DNA of 64,000 bases from Novosphingobium resinovorum (GCF_001742225.1 NZ_CP017075.1:1674001-1738000); one strand, 5' to 3'. Positions 1 through 9,061 are shown, counted from the stretch's first letter. Numbers and translations: made by a program. Notes: generated by a model from the sequence alone, not told the origin.

Positions 1-1
1 C

Positions 2-121
2 GTCGGCGAATCGGAGCGCAAGAAGAGCTGCCCGCAGTTCTGCGACGCCTGCTTCTCGGGCGAATACCCGACCAAGCTGACCGACTTCTCGGACCGCTTC
101 CCGGAACTCGATGCAGCGTGA
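2..121 (+). CDS. purF: Amidophosphoribosyltransferase, C-terminal end (partial)
   Basis: Only the last 39 codons are present, and the gene begins before the window. The reading frame ends in a tail containing CPQFCDACFSGEYPTKLTD, typical of the C-terminus of bacterial PurF, which commits PRPP to purine synthesis. The TGA stop overlaps the GTG start of the next gene by four bases (GTGA), so the two are probably translationally coupled. The identification rests on this short tail only. Confidence 0.75.
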   Translation, partial: VGESERKKSCPQFCDACFSGEYPTKLTDFSDRFPELDAA

Positions 122-828
122 CCTTTAAGGATCAGGTCGCACTCGTCACCGGCGCCAGCCGGGGTATCGGCGAAGCCACTGCCGTCGCGCTGGCCGCTGA
201 GGGCGCGCATGTCGTCCTGACCGGGCGCGATACCAAGGCGCTCGAACGCGTCGAGGAGCGCATCTACGAGGCGGGCGGATCGGCCACGATCGCGCCGGTC
301 GATCTGGTCGAGCCCGACGGCATCGCCCGCCTTGCCAGTGCCGTGCAGGACCGCTGGGGCCGGCTCGACGTGCTGGTAATCAATGCGGCGATTCTGCCCG
401 AACTCACCAGCGTCGCCGACATCGACCAGCGCGCCTTCAACAAGGCGCTGACCACCAACGTCCTCTCGACGCAGGCGCTGATCGCGAACTTCGATCCGCT
501 GCTGAAGAAGAGCCCGAACGCGCGCGTGGTCGGCCTGACCACCACCGTCGCGCAGGCACCGCGCGCCTACTGGGGTGCCTACGGCGCCACCAAGGCCGCG
601 TTCGAAGTGCTGCTGGACTGCTACGCGCAGGAAACCGCCAAGACCTCGAACATTCGCGTCGCCATCGTCAACCCCGGCGCCACCCGCACCGCCATGCGCG
701 CGCGGGCCTATCCGGGCGAGGCACCAGCCTCGGTCAAGCCGCCCGAAGTCGTGGCGGACCGCCTCACGACGCTGCTCGGAGAGAGTTTCGCGACGGGCCA
801 CCGGGAAACCGTTAACCAGCCGCAATAA
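118..828 (+). CDS. SDR-family NAD(P)-dependent oxidoreductase
   Basis: The 236-residue product has the classical short-chain dehydrogenase/reductase layout. The cofactor-binding glycine motif TGASRGIGEA is near residues 11-20, an NAA motif lies near residue 90, and the catalytic YGATK (YxxxK) is near residues 154-158. The GTG start overlaps the purF stop, a common arrangement behind purF in alphaproteobacteria. The substrate cannot be read from the sequence. The protein is probably cytosolic, since no signal peptide or membrane segment is visible. Confidence 0.9.
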   Translation: MTFKDQVALVTGASRGIGEATAVALAAEGAHVVLTGRDTKALERVEERIYEAGGSATIAPVDLVEPDGIARLASAVQDRWGRLDVLVINAAILPELTSVADIDQRAFNKALTTNVLSTQALIANFDPLLKKSPNARVVGLTTTVAQAPRAYWGAYGATKAAFEVLLDCYAQETAKTSNIRVAIVNPGATRTAMRARAYPGEAPASVKPPEVVADRLTTLLGESFATGHRETVNQPQ

Positions 829-905
829 CCGGATCGTAACCCCAAACTGGGACACATCGGGCAAATTGGCGTTGTAGACACGTCGTAATTTGCGCGAGGT
901 CGCCC

Positions 906-1244
906 ATGGATCACACCCAGCAGGAACGCTACGCCGCCGCCGCGCAGGAAGATCGCAGCGCGCATCGCAACCGCATTTCGATCCCTGCCACGCTGCGCCC
1001 CTCCGGGTCCAAAAGTTTCCAGACGGCGGTGCGCGACTTGTCGCTCTCGGGCTTCTCGGCGACGGCGATGAGCCACATCGCGCCGCGTACGATGTGCTGG
1101 CTGACGCTGCCCGGCAGGGAAGAGGCGCTTCCAGCAAAAGTGGTATGGTGGGACAACGGGCTTGTCGGCTGCGCTTTCGAGCAGTTGTTGGAGCCGCACG
1201 AACTGGATGCGGTCATGACGCGCTGGAACCGCGATCGGCGCTAA
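906..1244 (+). CDS. PilZ-domain protein
   Basis: A 112-residue protein made up essentially of one PilZ domain, the family that binds cyclic di-GMP. An RNR segment near the N-terminus stands where the RxxxR half of the binding site is expected, and DLSLSGFSA matches the D/NxSxxG half. A GAGG ribosome-binding site lies six bases before the ATG. The stop codon directly abuts a palindromic repeat that begins at 1245. It may be a single-domain c-di-GMP adaptor; partner and process are unknown. Confidence 0.8.
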   Translation: MDHTQQERYAAAAQEDRSAHRNRISIPATLRPSGSKSFQTAVRDLSLSGFSATAMSHIAPRTMCWLTLPGREEALPAKVVWWDNGLVGCAFEQLLEPHELDAVMTRWNRDRR

Positions 1245-1378
1245 CCGTCATCCCAGCGAAGGCTGGGATCGCTCTCGGCATATTTGGAGATTTCGGCGAG
1301 GCTCTGCTGAAATCAGCAGCGCCGTCCCGATGGCACACATCATGGTCATAACGGTCCCAGCCTTCGCTGGGATGACGG
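1245..1378. repeat. Dispersed palindromic element with 24-bp inverted ends
   Basis: The outer 24 bases (1245-1268 and 1355-1378) are perfect inverted complements built around CAGCGAAGGCTG. Each arm is itself partly palindromic. The 86 bases between the arms contain no gene. The element starts right at the stop codon of the PilZ gene and ends 24 bases before the cfa stop codon, so it fills a convergent junction and could act as a bidirectional terminator. No transposase is present. Confidence 0.8.
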
Positions 1379-1402
1379 GCTTTTGATCTCGACGGTCGCC
1401 CC

Positions 1403-2710
1403 TCAACCCATCGCCTTTACCAGCGTCACTTGCGCCACATCGATCCCTCCGCCGAGGAATCCTCCCTCGCAGTACATCAGATAAAACCGCCAGAGCCGCA
1501 CGAATCGCTCGTCGAAACCCGAGGGCAAACGCCCTTCCTCCACCGCGAGATCGAAGTTCGCCCGCCATTCGCGCAAGGTGCGCGCATAGTCCGCCCCGAA
1601 ACCGACGCGATCTTCCCAGACCAGCCCCCTCTCCTCGGCCAACGCGCGGAACTCGCTCTCGCGTATCAGCATGCCGCCGGGAAAGATGAAGGTCTGGATG
1701 AAGTCGGCGCTGCGGGCATAACCTTCGAAGATCGCATCAGGCATCGAGATCAGTTGCAGCGCCGCCAGCCCGCCCGGCTTCAGATTGCGCGCGATGCAGT
1801 CGAGGAACTCCGGCCAATAAGCCTGCCCGACAGCCTCGACCATCTCCACCGACATGATCGCATCGTACTGGCCGATAACGTCGCGATAGTCCTGCTTGCG
1901 GAAATCGACGCTGCCGCGCCCGTCGCTTCGCTCGAACGTCCAGCGCTCGCGCGCATAGGCAAGCTGCTGGTCAGAGAGGCTGATCGCATCGACATGCACC
2001 TCGGCATGGCTGGCGACGAAGGCCGCCAGCGTACCCCAGCCGCAGCCGATCTCCAGCACCCGGTCGCCCGGTTCCAGCTCCAGCCGCTCGACGATGGCGC
2101 CCGCCTTGGCCGACTGCGCGACGTCCAGCTCTGTCACGAACTGGGCATAAGGGTTCGGCCCCGACACGACTTCGGAATAGAGCGCACTGGAATAGAGCAT
2201 CGTTTCGCCCAGCCACTGCCCATAGAAGTCGTTGCCGAGGTCGTAGTGCGCGTGGATGTTCTTCAGCGAGCCCTTGCGCGTGTTGCGATGAAGCGCATGG
2301 AGCGCGCGGGTGAGCAGCCGCCACGGGCCATGCGCACGGCCGGTGTCTCCCAGCGCCATGGCATTGTCCATGAACAGCGCGAAGAGCGGCACCGGGTCCG
2401 GGCTGTCCCACTCGCCAAGGTCCCAGGCCTGATACCAGCCGACCGAGCCCGCCGTCGCCAGCCGCAGCAGCGCGCGCCAGCTGGTGATCTCCACCACGGC
2501 GTCGAAACCGGATTGACGACCGCCGAGCAGCCGGGTCTGACCGCCGGGCAGCGTCGCCATGATCGAACCGCGCTCCAGCCCGCGATCAATGCGGTCGAGA
2601 ATCCGGTGCACCCCGCCCGACCACAGCCGCGCCAGCAACTGGGAGCCGACGCCGATCGCGCGTCCTCCCCCCACAAGTTCCCCACCTCTGCCCGGCGCCT
2701 GTGCGTTCAT
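1403..2710 (-). CDS. cfa: Cyclopropane-fatty-acyl-phospholipid synthase family protein
   Basis: The 435-residue product matches CFA synthase, which transfers a methylene from S-adenosylmethionine to unsaturated acyl chains in membrane phospholipids. The SAM-binding motif DRVLEIGCGWGTLAAF is near residues 218-233. The family signature HYDLGNDFY precedes it, and MYCEGGF lies close to the C-terminus. The ATG at 2710 gives full family length. No conserved partner gene adjoins it; it is isolated between two palindromic repeat blocks. Confidence 0.9.
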   Translation of the reverse strand: MNAQAPGRGGELVGGGRAIGVGSQLLARLWSGGVHRILDRIDRGLERGSIMATLPGGQTRLLGGRQSGFDAVVEITSWRALLRLATAGSVGWYQAWDLGEWDSPDPVPLFALFMDNAMALGDTGRAHGPWRLLTRALHALHRNTRKGSLKNIHAHYDLGNDFYGQWLGETMLYSSALYSEVVSGPNPYAQFVTELDVAQSAKAGAIVERLELEPGDRVLEIGCGWGTLAAFVASHAEVHVDAISLSDQQLAYARERWTFERSDGRGSVDFRKQDYRDVIGQYDAIMSVEMVEAVGQAYWPEFLDCIARNLKPGGLAALQLISMPDAIFEGYARSADFIQTFIFPGGMLIRESEFRALAEERGLVWEDRVGFGADYARTLREWRANFDLAVEEGRLPSGFDERFVRLWRFYLMYCEGGFLGGGIDVAQVTLVKAMG

Positions 2711-2778
2711 GGCGCGATGATGGACTCGATTTTGCGCCTGGGCAATTGCTCAAGATGCGAAGCCGATTGCCCAAGAAC

Positions 2779-2958
2779 GTCGTCCCGGACTTGATTCGGA
2801 ACCGGTGACGGTTTGCGCCTAGGGGGCTTGGACAAGCTCAGCCTGAGCGGTATTCCAAGCAGATTTTTAAATTCCGCTCAGGCTGAGCTTGTCGAAGCCC
2901 CAGAGACGAGGCGCGCGCCTAAAGACAGCCACCGGTCCCGGATCGAGTCCGGGACGAC
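2779..2958. repeat. Type-1 palindromic repeat with a type-2 repeat nested inside
   Basis: The outer arms, CGTCCCGGACTTGATTCGG at the left and CCGGATCGAGTCCGGGACG at the right, match the copies at 9803-9916 and 38718-38830. Those copies are about 113 bases long, whereas this one is 180. The extra length is a second palindrome at about 2822-2901, whose arms CAAGCTCAGCCTGAGCGG and CCGCTCAGGCTGAGCTTG are inverted complements. The block sits six bases from the photolyase stop codon. Confidence 0.85.
2822..2901. repeat. Type-2 palindromic repeat (nested copy)
   Basis: Inverted arms of about 28 bases differ at only one or two positions and surround an AT-rich centre of about 24 bases. Related copies occur as a single arm at 9928-9957 and as a decayed pair at 37683-37760. 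It lies inside the type-1 repeat at 2779-2958, which suggests that it inserted later. Confidence 0.8.
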
Positions 2959-2964
2959 ATCGCT

Positions 2965-4332
2965 TCAGCTACCCTTCGCCTGCTGCCACGCCGACAGCGC
3001 CCGCTCACGCGCGTCGCGATGCTCGATCAACCGGTCCGGGTAGCCCTTCGGCCGCTTGCCCGAGGGCGGATCGTGGATATCCGCGTCGGACAGGTCCGCC
3101 AGCTCCGGCACCCATTCGCGGATATAGCCTGCCGCGTCGAACTTCTCCGACTGCGTGAGCGGGGCCATGATCCGCACGAACATGTTGGCGTCCACCCCTG
3201 ATCCGGCGGTCCACTGCCAGTTCACCGCATTGCTGCCGTAGTCCGCATCGACCAGCGTGTCCCAGAACCACTGCTCGCCCGCGCGCCAGTCGATGAGGAG
3301 ATGCTTCACGAGGAAACTCGCCGCGATCATCCGCACGCGGTTGTGCATCCAGCCGGTGTGCCACAACTGCCGCATCCCGGCATCGACGATGGGATAGCCG
3401 GTGCGCCCCTGCTGCCACGCCTCCAGATCGCGCGTGCTGGTGCGCCAGGGGAACGCGCCGAAGGGATCGCGCGCGTAGCGGCCGCCGTAGTCGGGATACT
3501 GCAAGATCACGTTCTGCGCATAGTCACGCCAGCCGATCTCGCCGAGGAACGTCGCGACCGATCCTCCCGCGTCCGCCACCGCATGCCAGACCTGCGCGGG
3601 CGAGATCTCCCCGAAGTGCAGGTGCGGCGAGAGCATGGAGGTGCCCTCCACACCCGGCAGGTTACGCTGCCCCTCATAGGCAGAGGCTTCCTCGACGAAG
3701 GCGTGCAGCCGCTTGCGCGCGCCCTTCTCTCCCGGTTCCCACATCGCGCGCATGCCGCCCGCCCAGTCGGGCGTGGTGGGGAGTAGTTTCCAGTCGGGCA
3801 GCGTATCCGACTCCGGCCACTTCGACGGCACAGCAATCGTCTGCGGCCGCCGCTGCGGATCATGCGGCGGCATCCGCTCGCGCAGGGCGCGCCAGAACGG
3901 CGTGTAGATCTTGTAGAGCCCGCCCGAGCCGGTCGTCACCGAGCCCGGCGGGGCGAGGTAGTTGCCGTGGTGCAGGCAAAGCGTCAGCACCTTGCCCACC
4001 GCCTTTTCGGCATTGCGCCACCACGGTTCGTAGTGATGCAGCGCGTGGACCTCCTGCGCGCCGGTTTCCTCGGCGAGCTTTGCCAGCACCTCGTCGCTCC
4101 GGCCCCGCCGCAGGATCAACCGCGAGCCCTTCTCCTGCAAGGCCGCGCCAAGACTCTCGAGCGAATGGTGCAGCCACCAGCGCGAGGCGCCGCCCATGGC
4201 GCGATGCCTGGGCGTCTCGTCGTCGAGGATGTAGACAGGTATCACCGGCCCCTTGCGCGCGGCCTCGGCGATGGCAGGTTGATCGGAAAGGCGCAGGTCG
4301 CGCCGCAGCCAGACGATGACAGGAGAACTCAT
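2965..4332 (-). CDS. phrB: Deoxyribodipyrimidine photolyase (CPD photolyase)
   Basis: A 455-residue class I photolyase that repairs UV-induced cyclobutane dimers using FAD and blue light. The N-terminus VIVWLRRDLRLSD begins the antenna-binding Rossmann domain. The FAD domain shows HLHFGEISP, GRTGYPIVDAGMRQL, TGWMHNRVRM and YGSNAVNWQWTAG. The frame stays open to 4536, but the ATG at 4332 places this N-terminal motif at the normal position and leaves the divergent PAP2 gene a promoter gap of about 40 bases. Confidence 0.93.
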   Translation of the reverse strand: MSSPVIVWLRRDLRLSDQPAIAEAARKGPVIPVYILDDETPRHRAMGGASRWWLHHSLESLGAALQEKGSRLILRRGRSDEVLAKLAEETGAQEVHALHHYEPWWRNAEKAVGKVLTLCLHHGNYLAPPGSVTTGSGGLYKIYTPFWRALRERMPPHDPQRRPQTIAVPSKWPESDTLPDWKLLPTTPDWAGGMRAMWEPGEKGARKRLHAFVEEASAYEGQRNLPGVEGTSMLSPHLHFGEISPAQVWHAVADAGGSVATFLGEIGWRDYAQNVILQYPDYGGRYARDPFGAFPWRTSTRDLEAWQQGRTGYPIVDAGMRQLWHTGWMHNRVRMIAASFLVKHLLIDWRAGEQWFWDTLVDADYGSNAVNWQWTAGSGVDANMFVRIMAPLTQSEKFDAAGYIREWVPELADLSDADIHDPPSGKRPKGYPDRLIEHRDARERALSAWQQAKGS

Positions 4333-4374
4333 GAGCGGGGCAACGTCCTTCGATAACCGGCGTTCCCTAGCGCG

Positions 4375-5088
4375 ATGACACATTCGATGCACCGGCCCAT
4401 GAACCGAAGAGTCCTGATCCCTGCCGCCGCCTTGTGCTGGCTGGGCGTCGCCGCGATTGCGATCGCGGTTCACGGCGGCAATGCCGATGCCCTTGATCGG
4501 GCGGGCCTGCTGTTCTGGCGTGGCGACACTATGCAACCGCTCGGCCCGAAGGGACTGCTCGAAGCCGTGCGCGACGTGACGGCACTCGGCGGCGTGTTCT
4601 TGCGCAACCTATTTGCCATAGGCGCGGTCGCAGCGCTGCTGTTCCTGCGCCAGCGGCGCGACGCTGCCCTCTTCGCGCTGACCGTGATGAGCGGATGGCT
4701 GGTCAACAGCGGCCTCAAGGCGCTGGTCGGGCGGGCGCGCCCCGAGATCGTCCCCCACCTCACCGAAGCGGGCGGCAACAGCTTTCCGAGCGGGCACAGC
4801 TTCAACGCGGCGGTCGTCTATATCGCTATGGCACTGGCCTTTGCGGCGATGAGCAACCGTTCGTCGGTGCACCGCACGCTGGTCGGCGCAGCGATCGTCG
4901 GCACCCTTGCAATCGCCTGGAGCCGCGTCTGGCTCGGCGTCCACTGGCCGAGCGACGCGATCGCCGGATGGCTGGGCGGTGCCGGCTGGGCTTTCCTCGC
5001 CTGCGCCCTGTTCCAGCGCCCCGCGCAGCTTGCTGCCGAAGCGATCAGCGACTTGGACAGTCCACCGGAACCCTCGCCGAAACATTGA
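4375..5088 (+). CDS. PAP2-family membrane phosphatase
   Basis: The 237-residue protein has about six hydrophobic segments and all three motifs of the PAP2/phosphatidate phosphatase superfamily: KALVGRARP, FPSGHSF and SRVWLGVHWPSD, which hold the catalytic histidines. Likely substrates are lipid phosphates such as phosphatidate or undecaprenyl pyrophosphate; the sequence does not decide between them. Its last 44 bases overlap the end of the opposing hydrolase gene. Starts at 4387 or 4399 are also possible. Confidence 0.88.
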   Translation: MTHSMHRPMNRRVLIPAAALCWLGVAAIAIAVHGGNADALDRAGLLFWRGDTMQPLGPKGLLEAVRDVTALGGVFLRNLFAIGAVAALLFLRQRRDAALFALTVMSGWLVNSGLKALVGRARPEIVPHLTEAGGNSFPSGHSFNAAVVYIAMALAFAAMSNRSSVHRTLVGAAIVGTLAIAWSRVWLGVHWPSDAIAGWLGGAGWAFLACALFQRPAQLAAEAISDLDSPPEPSPKH

Positions 5089-5995
5089 AGTTGCGGCTGA
5101 GACGCGGCCCCGTGAACCGCGCGTCGCCGAAAGTCACCACGGCGCTGCACCCCTGCCGCTCGATCCGCGCCATCGGCAGCTGGGACCACGCGAGGAACTT
5201 GACGACCTCCGGCGTGGCGAAGGCGGCCTTGCGCGCCAGCGGGTCGGCCATGTTGTCGGCTATCGACGGCTCGGCGGACACCAGCCCCACCGGATCACGG
5301 AGCGGATCGTAACGGCCGTAGGAGATGCGCCCCTCCTGCCGCCAGATCATGTCGCGCCGCCAGAACAGCACAGGCTCGGGCGAGGCGAATATCCGGTCGG
5401 GATTGAAGGCCGAGTCCTTCTGCCGCGGCGCACACCATGCCATGGCGGAAATCCCGATGTTGAGCGCAATGAAGCCGATCACGCCCGCCAGCGCCCCGAC
5501 GGCGGGCTTCGGCGACTTCCAACGGCGCGCCAGCCAAAGCCCCGCGCCCATCATTGCCAGCAACCAGGGCGAGACGATGAACAGCCCGTCGGTGTGGAAC
5601 CAGCGCCCGCTGGCCGGGGAAAGCAGCTGCACCGCATAAGTGTTCTGCAGGTCGAGCAGCGGATGGGTCAGCGCGCCGAGATAGCACAGCGCCAGCAGCC
5701 ATCCGAACCGCATCGGCAATCCGCTGCGGAAGGTGGTACCGCGAGACGCCTGCCAGCGGTCGAGCAGCCAGAGCAGTCCCGCCAGCAGCGGCGGCATCAG
5801 CAGCACCCCGCCGACCAGCCCATGCGTGAAACCCCGGTGCATCGCCAGCGGTGCCCAGGAAGCCCTGCCGAAGAATACGTCGATATCCGGCATGTTCGCC
5901 GCGAGTACGCAGGCCGCCAGCCCCTTGCGTGTCCGGTGCTTGAGCCCGGTTTCGGCGAGCGTCCAGCCGACCAGGCTGTGCGTCAGATTATCCAT
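5045..5995 (-). CDS. YdjM-like membrane-bound metal-dependent hydrolase
   Basis: A 316-residue protein beginning MDNLTHSLVGWTL and followed by AANMPDIDVFF, with the His and Asp residues characteristic of the YdjM/DUF457 family, and RGFTHGLVG further on. Several hydrophobic helices indicate an inner-membrane protein. The family is named from putative metal ligands, and no substrate is established. It converges on the PAP2 phosphatase gene with a 44-base tail-to-tail overlap. No LexA box was found upstream, unlike E. coli ydjM. Confidence 0.8.
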   Translation of the reverse strand: MDNLTHSLVGWTLAETGLKHRTRKGLAACVLAANMPDIDVFFGRASWAPLAMHRGFTHGLVGGVLLMPPLLAGLLWLLDRWQASRGTTFRSGLPMRFGWLLALCYLGALTHPLLDLQNTYAVQLLSPASGRWFHTDGLFIVSPWLLAMMGAGLWLARRWKSPKPAVGALAGVIGFIALNIGISAMAWCAPRQKDSAFNPDRIFASPEPVLFWRRDMIWRQEGRISYGRYDPLRDPVGLVSAEPSIADNMADPLARKAAFATPEVVKFLAWSQLPMARIERQGCSAVVTFGDARFTGPRLSRNFNVSARVPVDCPSR

Positions 5996-6053
5996 GAATG
6001 GCAGGTAATTGCATCGCGAACCTTATCGGGTTTGCGATGCGACATTACAAGCC

Positions 6054-7067
6054 TCACTCCACCGTCCAGGTCTGCCCCTTGCCCAGCAGCTTGCCGAGGT
6101 CCGCGCTCTTGCCCGCTGTAAGGCTCGCCCGCTCGGCGACGACGGCGCTTTCGAACGTCGGTGCGGGATCGTCGTAGATCACCCCCAGCGCCATCGGGAA
6201 CGGACCGAAAGGCATCTCCACCAGCATATGCGCGAGGCCCCGGTTGCGCACATTGTGAACCGCGACCCCCGCCGCCCGCCAGTCGCCATCGCCCACATCG
6301 ACGACTTTTAGCGAAAGGGTCTCAAGATCGAGTGACAACCCTTTGGTTTTCTTTGCGAACAAAAGCGGTTCGCCGTCCTGGCAGATGATCTGCATATCCG
6401 ATGCGACGGCCTTGGCCGTGAAGTCGTCGAAGCGATCCTTGTTATAGACGATGCAGTTCTGGAAGATTTCAAGGAACGCCGCGCCCTTGTGCGCATAGGC
6501 GGCCTTGAGAACGTCCGGCAGGTCCCTGGACACGTCGTAGCCGCGCGCCACGAACCTTGCGCCGGCCCCCAGCGCGAAGGCGCAGGGGCTCGCCGGACGA
6601 TCCACCGAGCCGATCGGCGAGGTCGGCGACGGCGTTCCCACCCGGCTCGTCGGCGAGTACTGCCCCTTGGTCAGCCCGTAGATCTCGTTGTTGAACAGCA
6701 GGATCTGGCAGTCGAGGTTGCGGCGCAGGACGTGCATCGTGTGATTGCCGCCGATCGACATGCCGTCCCCGTCACCGGTGACGATCCACACGTCGAGTTC
6801 GGGATTGGCCAGCTTGATCCCCGTCGCGACGGCCGGGGCGCGGCCGTGGATGGTGTGGAAGCCATAGCTCTCGACGTAATACGGGAAGCGGCTGGAGCAG
6901 CCGATGCCCGATACGAACACGGTGTTCTTCGGGTCCGCACCGACCATCGGCAGGGTGCGCTGCACCGCCTTGAGAATCGCATAGTCGCCGCAGCCGGGGC
7001 ACCAGCGTACTTCCTGGTCGGTTTCCCAGTCCTTCAGCGTGGTCTGGATCGGGGTCATGTCGTTCAT
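6054..7067 (-). CDS. korB: 2-oxoacid:ferredoxin oxidoreductase, beta subunit
   Basis: The 337-residue subunit carries the thiamine diphosphate site and a [4Fe-4S] cluster. RWCPGCGDYAIL and GIGCSSRFP supply cluster cysteines, and a further Cys lies in FQNCIVYN. The TPP-binding segment is GDGDGMSIGGNH. Together with the alpha subunit upstream it should oxidatively decarboxylate a 2-oxoacid, probably 2-oxoglutarate, to acyl-CoA while reducing ferredoxin. It follows the alpha gene by 35 bases in the same operon. Confidence 0.92.
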   Translation of the reverse strand: MNDMTPIQTTLKDWETDQEVRWCPGCGDYAILKAVQRTLPMVGADPKNTVFVSGIGCSSRFPYYVESYGFHTIHGRAPAVATGIKLANPELDVWIVTGDGDGMSIGGNHTMHVLRRNLDCQILLFNNEIYGLTKGQYSPTSRVGTPSPTSPIGSVDRPASPCAFALGAGARFVARGYDVSRDLPDVLKAAYAHKGAAFLEIFQNCIVYNKDRFDDFTAKAVASDMQIICQDGEPLLFAKKTKGLSLDLETLSLKVVDVGDGDWRAAGVAVHNVRNRGLAHMLVEMPFGPFPMALGVIYDDPAPTFESAVVAERASLTAGKSADLGKLLGKGQTWTVE

Positions 7068-7102
7068 GATGAGATCTATCCTGACGAATTGGGCCTAAGC
7101 GC

Positions 7103-9061
7103 TCAGGGCTTTTCGATTTCCGGTGCCGGAAGCTGCGTCTCGTTGACCGAGACTTCGCCGCCCTCGTTGCCGGGGACCGCATCGAAGAAGGTCGCGATGG
7201 CGGCCTCGATCTCGGCGATGGCGAAGGGCTGGCCGCTGGTCTTGGAGAGCGGCACCGCATCGACCAGAAAGTGGTCGCGCAGGACCGTCTTGAACTGCCC
7301 GGTGTTCATTTCCGGCACCACGACCTGCTCGAATCCGGCCAGCATCTCGCCGAGGTTCCGGGGCAGCGGCCAGATGTGGCGGACATGAATGTGGCTGACG
7401 TCCAGCCCCTTGCGCCGCGCCCGGCGCACCGCCTGATGGATCGGCCCGAAGGTGGATCCCCAGCCGACCACCGCCAGCTTTCCCGACGCCGCCCCGAGCG
7501 CCACCTCCTGCGGCGGCACGGCGTCCGCGACGGCCTCCACCTTGGCCTTGCGTGCGTCGGTCTGGGCCTGATGGACGTCGGGGGCATAGTCGATATTGCC
7601 GGTATCCACGGCCTTCTCGATGCCGCCGATGCGGTGCATCAGCCCCGGCGTCCCCGGCCTGATCCACGGGCGCACTCCGCGCCGGTCGCGCCTGAAGGGC
7701 AGGGGCTTGCCTTCCGGGTTGTTGGTCTCGGTCAGGAATTCCACCGGGAACGGGGTGAAGCCGCCGGGATCAGGCACCTTCCACGGCTCGGAGGCATTGG
7801 CGATGTAGCCGTCGGTCAGCAGGATCACCGGCGTCATGAACTGCGTGGCGATGCGGCAGGCCTCGATCGCGCATTCGAAGGCATCGGCAGGCGAGCGCGC
7901 GGCGATCACCGGCAGCGGGGCATCGCCGTTGCGGCCGTAGACCGCCTGATAGAGATCCGATTGCTCGGTCTTGGTCGGCAGCCCGGTGGACGGCCCTCCC
8001 CGCTGCGAATTGACGATGACCAGCGGCAGTTCGGTCATGATCGCCAGCCCCATCGCCTCCCCCTTGAGCGCGATGCCCGGCCCCGATGAGGACGTAACCC
8101 CCAAATGCCCGGCATAGGACGCGCCGATCGCCGCGCAGATGGCCGCGATCTCGTCCTCGGCCTGGAATGTGGTGACGCCGAACTCCTTCATCTTCACCAG
8201 ATGGTGCAGCACTGCCGAAGCGGGCGTGATCGGATAGCCGCCGAAGAACATCTCCAGCCCGGCCAGCTGCGCTCCCGCCACCAGCCCGAGCGAGATCGCC
8301 TCCGCTCCGGTCACCGTGCGGTAGAGGCCCGGCTCGGTCGGCACCGGATCGATGTGCAGCTTGCGCAGCGGGCCGGTGAGTTCCGCCGTCTCGCCATAGG
8401 CGTGCCCGGCATTGAGCGCGGCGATGTTCGCCTCGGCCAGCACCGGCGCCTTCGCGAACTTGGCATGGAGCCAGTCGACCAGCGGGCGGCGGTCGCGGTC
8501 GAACATCCACAGCGCCAGGCCCAGCGTCCACATGTTCTTGCAGCGCAGCGCCTCCTTGTTGCCAAGCCCGAAAGGCTTCACCGCCTCCAGTGTCAGCGCC
8601 GAGATGTCGAAGGCCAGCACGTCCCACTTCGCGAGGCTGCCGTCCTCCAGCGGGTTTTCTGCGTACTTCGCCTTTTCGAGGTTGCGCTTGTTGAACTCGC
8701 CGGTGTCGGCGATCACGAGGCCGCCGGGCTTGAGCGCGCCGACGTTCACCTTCAGCGCCGCCGGGTTCATCGCCACCAGAACGTCCGGCGCATCGCCTGC
8801 GGTGGTAATCTCCTGCGAGCCGAAATTGATCTGGAAGGCGGAGACTCCGAACAGCGTGCCCTGCGGCGCGCGGATCTCGGCGGGAAAGTCCGGGAATGTG
8901 GCAAGGTCATTGCCGGCAAGCGCCGTGGACAGCGTGAACTGGCCGCCGGTCAACTGCATCCCGTCACCCGAGTCGCCCGCGAAGCGAACGACGACCGCTT
9001 CTACGGGCGATGTCTCGACAGCGGACGCGTCGGTATCGTGCTCTCCGGCCAGTGTCGCCAT
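7103..9061 (-). CDS. korA: 2-oxoacid:ferredoxin oxidoreductase, alpha subunit (gamma-alpha fusion)
   Basis: The 652-residue protein joins an N-terminal gamma-type domain (FAGDSGDGMQLTGGQ at about residues 28-42) to the alpha-type pyrimidine-binding domain (GGYPITPAS and FQAEDEIAAICAAIGASYAG), as in the fused KorA of aerobic bacteria. It pairs with KorB. In an aerobe this enzyme offers an alternative to the 2-oxoglutarate dehydrogenase step of the TCA cycle. A palindrome at 9152-9168 upstream could be its operator. Confidence 0.92.
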   Translation of the reverse strand: MATLAGEHDTDASAVETSPVEAVVVRFAGDSGDGMQLTGGQFTLSTALAGNDLATFPDFPAEIRAPQGTLFGVSAFQINFGSQEITTAGDAPDVLVAMNPAALKVNVGALKPGGLVIADTGEFNKRNLEKAKYAENPLEDGSLAKWDVLAFDISALTLEAVKPFGLGNKEALRCKNMWTLGLALWMFDRDRRPLVDWLHAKFAKAPVLAEANIAALNAGHAYGETAELTGPLRKLHIDPVPTEPGLYRTVTGAEAISLGLVAGAQLAGLEMFFGGYPITPASAVLHHLVKMKEFGVTTFQAEDEIAAICAAIGASYAGHLGVTSSSGPGIALKGEAMGLAIMTELPLVIVNSQRGGPSTGLPTKTEQSDLYQAVYGRNGDAPLPVIAARSPADAFECAIEACRIATQFMTPVILLTDGYIANASEPWKVPDPGGFTPFPVEFLTETNNPEGKPLPFRRDRRGVRPWIRPGTPGLMHRIGGIEKAVDTGNIDYAPDVHQAQTDARKAKVEAVADAVPPQEVALGAASGKLAVVGWGSTFGPIHQAVRRARRKGLDVSHIHVRHIWPLPRNLGEMLAGFEQVVVPEMNTGQFKTVLRDHFLVDAVPLSKTSGQPFAIAEIEAAIATFFDAVPGNEGGEVSVNETQLPAPEIEKP

